The notes under the pieces were generated by a model that saw only the letters and a list, made by a program, of their open reading frames with translations, did not search any database and had not been told where the DNA came from. Both the position numbers and the translations under genes were made by a program. A stretch of 64,000 nucleotides of DNA, from positions 186,001 to 250,000 of the forward strand of contig CATKHK010000044.1 of the NCBI GenBank assembly GCA_949751835.1, given 5' to 3'. Of this stretch, positions 56,100 through 64,000 are shown one piece after another (within the stretch, counting starts at the first letter, position 1; each line of letters begins with the position of its first letter). Source of the DNA: Blepharisma japonicum. Lineage: Eukaryota; Ciliophora; Heterotrichea; Heterotrichida; Blepharismidae.

Positions 56100-56952
56100 A
56101 TATTATCCAACAAAGTATATTTATATTAATTTTGGATAATGGAGGATTATATTTTATGTGGAATTTTTATTAGACAGCAGAAATTTAGCTTTAAATGAAA
56201 ATTTCATAAACAGTTAAAATAATTTATTAGAATTGTTATTAAAGGGAGAAATTGAATATAAAAAGAAGAAATTATCTAATGATATTTTAATCTTTATTTA
56301 AATTTTTAGTTTTAGCGATAAAATTGGATTCATAAGAATAATAGAGTTTTGCTATTGGTTGCATAATTTAATACCATATTTTCGTTTTTTTTATTATTTT
56401 GATTAATTATTTAGAATAGATATAAGTTAATTATTTGCTTAATTAATGCTTTTCATATATGATACATAAGCAATATCAATTTTAAATCTTTCGATTTTAT
56501 TATACTCGATCAAATTTATCAAACTTTATTTATTATTAGAAGTCAGAAGAAATTGGAATTCATAATTTTTAAATAGCTTAAAATATTCCAAATCTTATCA
56601 AGTATATATATTTATGGCTATATATCCATCTTTGATTTAAAAATCTTTAAAAACCAATTTTTACTATAACGCTTTCTAGAAAAGATTATTAAAAATGTTA
56701 AAAATAAAGAGAAAAATCATGAAACTATGTATTTAAAAATTGAGTAAGCTTAATATAAAAATTTAAATATTAAAATTTGTGAAAAAATGAATTATTAACT
56801 TTGCCAACCTTAAATTATTTACAGTAATTTATTTTTAATATAGCTGCTATTTTTTTGCAAAATTGAATTTCACATCATTCATGCTACTAATCTTTAGCGA
56901 ATACAAAACACAATAAATCCCTTGAATATCCTCTTAATAAAAATTATTTAAA
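56100..56952. other. AT-rich spacer, about 850 bases, between divergent genes
   Basis: It separates the divergent CDPK and coiled-coil genes and is the longest plain spacer in the window. There is an inverted repeat beside the CDPK start (56102-56140). Otherwise it is very AT-rich with no ORF, RNA motif or repeat that I can support. Confidence 0.5.
56102..56140. repeat. 9-bp inverted repeat at CDPK 5' end
   Basis: ATTATCCAA (56102-56110) is the exact complement of TTGGATAAT (56132-56140), with 21 bases between. It begins three bases upstream of the CDPK ATG, so it would lie in the leader or core promoter. It may be chance in AT-rich DNA. Confidence 0.45.
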
Positions 56953-58845
56953 ATGGGTGATTTTCCTTATAGCGAGTACACATCTGGCTGAACCAACTCT
57001 AAGCCTACCTACCAATTTACAAAACCTTCATCATCCAAAGAAAAAAAGCCTCCAAAAGAGCAACCAAGAATTTCCCCGGGGAAGAGTTTAACTTTTGAAA
57101 ACACCCAAGCGACTTTAAAAGACCTTTGCTCTGAAGACAAAGCCAAAGTTGGAGAGCTCGTTAAGCGTCTAGCCTTAGAAAAAAGTAAACGAGAAGAACT
57201 TGAGAAAAAAGCTATGAAAGAAATCAAAGACAAAGAAAAAGAAATTAAAAAAGTTAGAAAAGCCAACCAAAAAATCCAAGAAGAAGCTGAAGAGGTAGGT
57301 AAACAGCTTGCAAAAGCTAGAGAATTGATTAATTCCTGCCAAATGTTAAGCACTCCTCAGCCTATTGCTACACCTATTCCAGTTAATCTCCAGCAGTCTT
57401 TACAAAGCTGGAATCCTGCATATCAAAGTGCAGATCTTCCTGAAGCCCAAGGGGTCAATCCTCATCACTCCATGCAGAGCTGAAACCCATCATTTCCATC
57501 TGCAGAAATCCCAACCCACCCTCAAGAAATAATTTGCAGTCCTTTGAATTTTACTCCATCATATGCAGGGACTCCTATTCCAGATTTTGGTTCTGCAAAT
57601 AATCAGACAGAAACTTTTACCCCAGACCGTCTCGTTCCCAGAATGCTGTTTACCCAAACAACTGAAACCCAAACTCCTATAAGAGAAACAGCAACTTCAC
57701 CTATTGAAGAAGGCTCAAACCATTCCAGATGTACAAGCATTTGTACACAAACAGTTTGTGATAAAGAAATCCAAGCAGATTTTGAAGAGGTGGAATCTAT
57801 GAAAAGTGTCGACATTCAGGCTGATAGTTTGCATGAGGAAAATCCTATTGTAGTTATAAATAAGCCTGCATTTGAAAATAGAGGGAGGGAAAATTATGGA
57901 AAAGCAAGCCAGTTTACTCAAAGCTCTTATGAGTCTGAATACGAGCCTGAAGCAGCTAAAAGCATTATGTTTGAACCTGCGCTAAAGCAATCGCATGTAG
58001 TAAATAATATGAATTATTTAAAGCAAGATTTATCAGCACTGACAGAAAGCTTGAAATCTTTGAAAAACTCAAGAATGGGCCCTATGAAAGCGTCTATAAT
58101 GAAATCGCCCCCACAGACGAAGCATGTAGCCTTTAGAGGTCCGGAATCTATTGAACAAAGCACTCATAACCCTTTATTATTTGATTCCATACAATATGAT
58201 AGTCGACTACAAAGTATTCTTGAGAGAGCAGAAGCTAACTCACAAAGAGCAAAAAAATTAATAAATCAAGATTTTGAAGAAGAAACACCCCAGGTTAAGC
58301 AAGAAGAAAAACCAATATTTTCAAAGCAATTCCAGCAGTTATCTACTCCAAGCCAAAGTTTTCAAATAAAAGATCTGCAAAATTCTAAAGCAGTTAAACA
58401 GAGCTGAGAAGAAATGCCAATTCTAGAAGAAGGGTTCTACGACGATACTTTATTCCAACTTGTCGACGACTTAGAGAAGATGGAATCATGCAAAAATTCG
58501 GCCTCAAATTCTTTTATTGATAAAAATTATGAGAATAAAAAGATGAGTTATGAAATTTCACCTGAGAAACCAAAAACTTCAACTTATATTAAAAAAGCAC
58601 AAATAAAAGAAAATATTGAAAAACCTAAGCCAAAAATAGCGAATAAAATGACAATTAAAGAAATTTCGCCTGAAAAACCAAAATCTAACTATGACAAAAA
58701 CTTGATAAATATAATTGATAATTTTGAGTCTGAAGATTTTGCAAGCTCTTTAGCTTCTTCCAAGCGCTCAAACTACACTGAAGAAGATAGTTTTGAAGCT
58801 TTGAGAAACCGCGCTTATAAGTTGAGAGAAACTTTTAAATATTAA
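56953..58845 (+). CDS. Unrecognised coiled-coil, Ser/Pro-rich protein
   Basis: 630-residue protein, three TGA codons read as Trp (TSG-W-TNS, MQS-W-NPS, KQS-W-EEM). It starts MGDFPYSEYTSGW. A single charged coiled coil spans residues ~58-132 (VGELVKRLALEKSKREELEK and KEIKKVRKANQKIQEEAEEV). A short repeat SWNPAYQSADLPE / SWNPSFPSAEIPT follows, then a Thr/Gln-rich region (FTQTTETQTPI). Near the end EISPEKPK occurs twice, and the C-terminus is helical (EALRNRAYKLRETFKY). No domain is recognised. Composition resembles centrosomal or cytoskeletal linkers, but that is only an impression. Its stop is 37 bases before NUP35. Confidence 0.78.
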
Positions 58846-58882
58846 TTTTTAATTCCTTAAATATATACATTTTATTCTAACA

Positions 58883-59431
58883 ATGAATAAAAGCCGAGAA
58901 GAATTCCTCTCTCCCTCCGTGTTTGAAACTCCTGCAGTCCTACGAACTTTCACACGCTCCACCACTCCTCCACCTTCACGAGCAAGGCTTCAGCCACCTC
59001 CGTCACGATCTTCAATGTTCCAGCCGCACACCCAAACGAAATCCCCTCCTCCTTCATACGAAGACCCAGATAATTCTATAATTGTTTTCGGCTTTCCTTT
59101 GGATTTAAAAGACCAAATTATCAGGAAATTCAAAATCATTGGAGATATTGAAGAAATCAGGCCTGGCAAAGGCAATTGAATGACTATTCGGTTTAAAAAC
59201 AGTGATGACGCTATAAAAGCCCTTGTTCATAACGGACAAGTAGTAGTGGACAACACAATGATTGGAGTTAAACCAGTCAGAAGTGACATAATTACACAGC
59301 AAGATAGGATCCCATATCCAAATCCTTTAGAAGAAGTGATCCACACATCTCAGTTTATTAAGAAAACACCTAGAAGATATGCCTCTTTTTGGGAAAATTT
59401 CGTGAGATATGTACTTAATTGGGATTATTAA
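58883..59431 (+). CDS. NUP35: Nucleoporin NUP35/Nup53
   Basis: 182-residue nuclear pore protein. Residues 1-60 are Pro/Ser/Arg-rich. The RRM-type Nup35 domain spans ~62-140: NSIIVFGFPLDLKDQIIRKF, IEEIRPGKGNWMTIRFKN, VDNTMIGVKPVRSD. The Trp of GNWM, invariant in the family (human TGNWMHIQY), is encoded by TGA at 59177-59179. The domain dimerises and has lost normal RNA binding in known members. The C-terminus YASFWENFVRYVLNWDY is an amphipathic helix like the membrane-binding end of Nup53/Nup35. Shorter than human NUP35 (326 aa), mainly in the disordered N-terminus. Confidence 0.92.
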
Positions 59432-59478
59432 AATTTCTTTAATTACACAGCATATTAATTTCAGTGAGAAAAATTAGA

Positions 59479-61464
59479 TTAATAAACGGTCCTATCTATT
59501 GCTTCCATTATTTCCTCTAATTTCTTTACTTCTTTTGCACTTTGAGTCACTCCAGCTGCTATATCTTCTTGACTTAGTTGTTCAGTTTTCCTTAAATTTG
59601 GTGAAAGTTTAAAGGAATAGACAGTACCACGATCTGTGCCAACAAGGATAATAAATTGGCTTGGGTTAAAGGCAATGTGGTTGCATTTTCCATTTTTCAC
59701 TCTTTTGTCACATATTTCTGATAGTCTTTCTTGAGCGAGGTCGTAAATGTGGCATTTTGAATCTGCAGTTATGGCGGCGAAAAGAGTCGAGGAGTAAGGA
59801 GCCCAGGCAACGTCACCAACTGCAATGCCTAAGTCAAATGTGAGAAGGGGAGCTTTAATGGTATGGTCCCACATTTTTACAGTTCAATCAGCACTGGCGC
59901 TTAAAAAGATTTTGGGGTGGAATTTGTTCCATTTCACACTATAAACTGCCATAAAATGGCCGTCATAAGTATCTAAATATTGCCCTGAATAAGCTTTATT
60001 GCATTTATGGATCTTTCCTTCTTCAGTACCAACAATAAATAAGTGTTCGAAAAACGGATTAAAATCAAAGCATGTGCCTCCAGCAAGCCCACTTAAAGTC
60101 GTTTCCATATCTTCCTCACCTTCTCTTTGTCCACTGACAAGCTTCAATTTAATGACCTCTTCTGCTTCAAGCTTGCTTTTCATCAAAACCCAGTTTGTAA
60201 CTCTCCCGTCACTCGATATTGAAAAAAAGCTCAAATTTTTCATCATATCATCGTCCTGCCATTTTACTTGCCACACTGGATCTGTATGTTTATTTGTCCT
60301 TACCGTACTTTGGTATATTGGTTTTTTATGTTTAGCTCTTACATCAAATACCAGCACAGTTCCATCATAAAGCCCAACTGCCAGCAAAGCAGGGTGCTGT
60401 GGATGCCAGTCAAGGCACATCACTCCATGCTGAGTTGTGAAAAAATACTCAGGATACCTTGTATTTTTCAAAGAATAACAGCAAATGAGCCCTGTAGATT
60501 TCTTCATAAAACTATACGACCCATATCCAACCGCAAACATATCATGATATCTCGGATTCCACACAAGCGACGTGACTTCTTTTTTCTTTGTCTTTTCTGA
60601 CCCAAAAATCCACAAGTCGCTTAAAGATCCTTCGCTTGTTCTATGATTATCTGCATTTCCATCAAAATATTTATAAATATGATAAGTATTTTGTAAATCA
60701 TTTTGGTTCACCATTCTTTCCATAATTTTCAGGGCATAGCTCATCTCATTTGAATACATTGGGTCTTCCCTTCTTTCTCTTTTTTTTGAAGTCTTTTTAG
60801 TCTCTTTTTCTTTTTCCTTTTCTTTTTCTGCATGCTCAGTCTGTCTTTTCTTATCAAGCTCAGCCATAAAGTTGTCATATATATCCCACTGAGTAACCGT
60901 TCCAGAAAAACTTCTGGTTGGAGGCGGCTCAGTCGAAATGCCCCTTTCCTTTATAGGGATAGAAAAAGATTGAGCAGTTCTTTCAGCATAATTGAACTGG
61001 TTTCTCAATGATTTCAGTAACGCTTCAGGAGTTAATTGGACTGTCCCTATATCCACAGAGGAAGCTTTTATTTGGGTTTCTGCTTCAAGATTTTTGGAAT
61101 CGATAAATTCTTCTTGGTCGTGGGCTTCATTACTTTCTTTTAATAGGAAAAAACCATCCTGCGCGAAGTGGATGATCATTTGGTCAACTAAATCGTCTCT
61201 TTTGAATTGACGATCTTTATAGGAAAAATAGGCTATGTTTTGGGAAGCTTGAGGGTTTGAAGGGGTCAGGATGCGCTCTATATCTTGGTCAAGATCTTTT
61301 TCACTTAAACGAGGAACGTCGTCAAAGCCTTTTAAGCCTTGAGCGGCTTCACTGATGAGATCATCTTCTGGGGCAGAGCTTTCTTCTTGCCGAGATTCTT
61401 CTTTTAGACGGTTGCGAGGGGCTGCTCCAAACTTGCTGAGTTTTCTTGTTGTTCCGCGCTTCAT
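59479..61464 (-). CDS. DNAI1: Axonemal dynein intermediate chain 1 (outer arm)
   Basis: 661-residue WD-repeat dynein subunit; the TGA at about 59881 (SAD-W-TVK) is read as Trp. The ATG at 61462-61464 (MKRGTTRKLSKF) is the first true ATG. Close matches to human DNAI1 run along the whole length: LTPSNPQASQNIAYFSYKDR, FSGTVTQWDIYDNFMAELDK, LKIMERMVNQND, LFAVGYGSY-like MFAVGYGSYSFMK, HGVMCLDWHPQHP, DPVWQVKWQDDDM, FIVGTEEGKIHKCNKAYSGQ, DVAWAPYSSTLFAAI and SFKLSPNLRK. About seven WD repeats fill the C-terminal two-thirds. A Lys/Glu-rich segment near residue 215 matches that of DNAI1. It anchors outer-arm heavy chains to doublet microtubules. Confidence 0.96.
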
Positions 61465-61742
61465 GATAGTTATTAAAATGGTCAATGTAAACAGTTTTGA
61501 GAAACTTGAAAAGGAAGAATGTCAGAAGTTTTAAAAGAAAATAAATAAGAGATTTATGAAAAGATGAATTTATATTTTAAAAATTCTGTAATTTGATAAA
61601 TAATTCTCCCAATAATAAGTAAAATTTTGTGGAAAATAATAGTAAATCTTATTTTTAGCATATTATTCAATAAAATTAGTAGATAAATTGATTTTATATA
61701 GATATCATATTTAAATATACTATAGGATTTTATAATTATTAA

Positions 61743-62672
61743 ATGGGATGCAAACCAAGCCGAAAATTTGACTGCTATTTTTGCAAAAAACCTTGCAAAA
61801 CTTATCCTCTTGGATGCAATTCACATGGTGGCTGCGAGTCCTGTCTTTTCACTTACTTTATCAGATGTATCAGCGTTGAATCACTTGAGATTTCCCAAAT
61901 CCCCTGCTTATATTGCAGAACATTAATACCTAAAAAACTAGTGAAGTATATCCTCTCCAAAAAAGCTATACAAGCTCCCGAGCCTTGCTGAACTCAAACA
62001 ATTGAGAGCATAATCAAATCTAAGCAACCCCTTGTAAGCTTTCAATGTCCAATCTGTTTTACTCCCCAAATACCAGCAAATGGATACACTTTGAAATGTG
62101 GCGACGTGTTTTGCAGACAATGTCTAAACATGTACATAACTGAAAAAATTAGAGGGAATGATCAATCGTCTATTAACTGCCCAGATTGCAAAAAGCCACT
62201 TAATGAACAAGATATTATTTTAAATATTGAGCCACAAGTAAGCGAGCTATATGAACAAAACCGAATAAAAATGCTCTCTTTTGAATACGAAGGAGAAAAA
62301 CTAATAATTTGCCCTTTCTGCCAGGAAGGCTTCACAATAAACAAAGAAGAAATTGAAAGCCGATGCCCTTTCTGTATGAAACAATTCTGCTTCAGATGCT
62401 ATACCTACCATCCAAATACTAAATGCAATTTAATCATCGCAATCCAAGGCGTAACAAACTGCCCAAAATGTGGAGAAGGATTAATGAAGTTAGGAGGCTG
62501 CAACTTTGTGACCTGCAGATGAAAAGACTGCCGAGGAAATACCCATTTTTGTTTCCTATGCGGCCAGCAACTTAGCATTGCTGAGCATGGGTCCCACTAC
62601 GGCCGACACGGTGCATTTGGGAAATCTTGTAAAGGTTTAGAAGCTAGAAACGCTATTGCGAATTTGAAATAA
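61743..62672 (+). CDS. RBR (RING-IBR-RING) ubiquitin ligase
   Basis: 309-residue protein, two TGA codons read as Trp (EPC-W-TQT, TCR-W-KDC). N-terminal MGCKPSRK suggests myristoylation. After a Cys-rich N-terminal segment (CYFCKKPCKTYPLGC...), RING1 starts CPICFTPQIPANGYTLKCGD with VFCRQCLNMYI and NCPDCKKPL; the IBR has CPFCQEGF and CPFCMKQFCFRCYTYHPN; RING2/Rcat is NCPKCGEGLMKLGGCNFVTC with WKDCRGNTHFCFLCG. The Cys of GGCNF is in the place of the catalytic cysteine that carries ubiquitin in parkin/HHARI-type ligases. The substrate is unknown. The stop lies 17 bases before the kelch gene. Confidence 0.9.
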
Positions 62673-62689
62673 TTTTTAATTATTATAAA

Positions 62690-63646
62690 ATGGAGCAAGT
62701 TCCTCATTATGCAAGCTCCTTATCCTTAATTGAAGGAGATCATATATATGTGATAGGTAATTAAGAAATAGGAGGAGTAAAACCAGATGGCTCTCATTCG
62801 TCTATAATTCATCGCTATACAGATACATGGACTCGCTTGATGGCTTCGAATCTTGATCTTTTTCCTCAGCGCGCAAGTCATTGCGGTTTTATTACAAATG
62901 GCTGGATTTATACTTATGGAGGTCAGGAAGAATCCAAAACAACAGAAAGCAAAATATATGGGAGCTGGCTTAGAATTAACGTAGATGATTTACAATGAGA
63001 AGTTTATATCGAAGAAGGCCTATTTCCATCACGACACTCAGCCAGCTGTGTCTATAATGAAGATCTAAAATTTGCTTTAGTTTATGGAGGGCTGATTCCT
63101 CAAGATATTGTTGACGATTTACTTATTTTGAACCTTGGTATATCCTAATTAGAAAACAGAGAGTTTTCCTTACAGAGAACTACAGGAAATCACCCAAAAG
63201 TGTTTATGCATACCGCAGTTCTACATAAAAGAAATATGTATGTATTTGGAGGAATTCGAGATAATGGAGAACCTTCAGCCGAACTATTTAAGCTTTCATT
63301 AGATACTTGGGAATGGCAAAGTTTAGGGAAATTTATGGATGAAGGTGTTGAAATGAAATTTTGTGGACACTCTGCAGGGGTATGAAATGATAGAATGGTT
63401 GTCTATGGAGGCTTTGACGGTAGCAGCAAAATTTATAACCAATTCTTTGTGTATTCCTTTGAAGATAATAAATGGGGAAGAATCCATGAGAAAAAAACTC
63501 CAAGATTCTGTGGAAATATGATTGTTAAAGATAATGAAGAAATATTGCTAATTGGAGGGTACAATTTGTTGACAAGGCAGATACCTAGCCATGTAGATGT
63601 AGTCCGCATGTCAGAAATTGGGTCATTTATTGAAGTCTTTGAATAG
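62690..63646 (+). CDS. Kelch-repeat protein
   Basis: 308-residue kelch beta-propeller after removing two 15-nt introns (62757-62771, 63138-63152); two TGA codons are read as Trp (DLQ-W-EVY, AGV-W-NDR). Kelch blades are marked by the double-glycine motif and spaced Y/W: HIYVIGGVKP, GWIYTYGGQEE, FALVYGGLIP, NMYVFGGIRDNGEP, RMVVYGGFDGSS, EILLIGGYN. There is no other domain, so it probably acts as a protein-binding propeller. Without splicing the gene would be cut into three pieces. Which partner it binds is not visible. It ends TAG. Confidence 0.9.
62757..62771 (+). other. 15-nt intron 1 of kelch gene
   Basis: GTAATTAAGAAATAG; contains an in-frame stop. Removing it joins HIYVI to GGVKPDG, completing the first kelch double-glycine motif. 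Confidence 0.95.
63138..63152 (+). other. 15-nt intron 2 of kelch gene
   Basis: GTATATCCTAATTAG; contains in-frame stops. Removing it joins LLILNL to ENREFSLQ between two blades. Confidence 0.95.
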
Positions 63647-63736
63647 AAACAAATTGATATATAAACTCTTAATTTAAAAGATAAATAAATGGTTGAGTTT
63701 GGTTGAAAGATGCATTTTTCTATTATAAATCAATAA

Positions 63737-64000
63737 ATGGCCCTAGCAAAAGTGCAAAAGCTTGTCGCATTTCTCCAAAGCAAGACTACCCCGCCTTTAT
63801 TCTTCGACAAGCTAATGATCCAGCATGCAAGAGTTGAAAGTGCAGAAAAAGGCCCAGATTGCACAAAACTTGTAGTCAAGCTACCTGTTTTGCAAGAATT
63901 CGGGAATACTTTTGGACCAATGCACGGCGGTGCTATTGCAACAGTTATTGATCAATTTACTACATGGGCTATTTTTGCAGCTGACCGTGATGGACGTAGA
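63737..64000 (+). CDS. Hotdog-fold acyl-CoA thioesterase, 3' partial
   Basis: First 88 codons of a gene running off the right edge. MALAKVQKLVAFLQSKTTPP is followed by FDKLMIQHARVESAEKG and the hotdog core FGPMHGGAIATVIDQFTTWA. The H-G-G motif followed by a helix with an acidic residue (Asp) is that of the 4HBT/PaaI family, closest in style to ACOT13/THEM2, which hydrolyse long-chain acyl-CoA. The start is the first ATG after a short AT-rich leader 90 bases from the kelch stop. Its substrate cannot be told from this part. Confidence 0.85.
   Translation, partial: MALAKVQKLVAFLQSKTTPPLFFDKLMIQHARVESAEKGPDCTKLVVKLPVLQEFGNTFGPMHGGAIATVIDQFTTWAIFAADRDGRR

Noticed and set aside
59479-61485. Longer N-terminus for the dynein intermediate chain (start at 61485)
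   Set aside because: The codon there is TTG; the first true ATG is at 61462-61464, and MKRGTTRK is a sensible start.
1-64000. Transposons, viral remnants, tRNA genes, 5S rRNA, CRISPR-like arrays, telomeric repeats
   Set aside because: No reverse transcriptase, integrase, transposase or capsid-like frames, no TTCRA T-loop with flanking stems in the spacers, and no telomere-type repeats were found by reading both strands.

Overview
This window looks like a piece of the somatic (macronuclear) genome of a heterotrich ciliate, most probably Blepharisma. Three things support that. (1) UGA is read as tryptophan: about 44 in-frame TGA codons interrupt otherwise intact genes, many exactly where the family has an invariant Trp (VDIW and TRWYRAPE of kinases, GNW of NUP35, SADW of a WD repeat, the Trp of ribosomal protein eL41). 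Only TAA and TAG end genes. (2) At least five introns are exactly 15 nt long with GT..AG ends. (3) Genes are tightly packed on both strands (gaps of 18-60 bp are common), and the spacers are very AT-rich. I know the code and intron size from heterotrichs; the genus assignment is inference. Because UGA is sense, adjacent standard-code ORFs were joined into whole genes.

Layout. 1-16.6 kb: SAS-6 (5' end cut by the window edge), a four-pass membrane protein with a lysine-rich repeat tail (minus), a C2/coiled-coil/GAS2-like protein, and a complete 4,018-residue single-headed axonemal dynein heavy chain. 16.6-22.1 kb: a tiny eL41 gene (minus), a paralogue of the four-pass protein, a small secretory/membrane protein, a kinase with a UBA-like tail, and a two-RRM protein. 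22.5-22.8 kb: a cluster of four box C/D snoRNAs on the minus strand whose guides match known 18S and 28S methylation sites. 23-31.6 kb: a PX-domain sorting nexin, PEMT, three tandem truncated haemoglobins, MTHFR and an Atg18/WIPI PROPPIN. 31.6-41 kb: an unknown protein, an OSCA/TMEM63-type channel, and a 1,845-residue repeat protein ending in an ELMO domain. 41-52.4 kb: two unknown proteins, VAC14, eS17, a TPR protein, a TORTIFOLIA1/SPIRAL2-like microtubule protein, a TBC Rab-GAP, a basic unknown protein and a second eL41. 52.9-64 kb: a CDKL kinase, a CDPK, a coiled-coil unknown, NUP35, axonemal dynein intermediate chain 1, an RBR ubiquitin ligase, a kelch protein, and the 5' part of a hotdog thioesterase.

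How the genes fit together. Several belong to cilia and microtubules (SAS-6, dynein heavy and intermediate chains, the GAS2-like protein, the TORTIFOLIA-like protein, CDKL). Another set belongs to phosphoinositide and membrane traffic (PX nexin, PROPPIN, VAC14, TBC, ELMO). Ribosome supply is represented by eS17, two eL41 genes and the rRNA methylation guides. Nothing suggests operons: neighbours look like independently expressed, closely packed eukaryotic genes. No transposon, viral remnant, tRNA or CRISPR-like array was seen.
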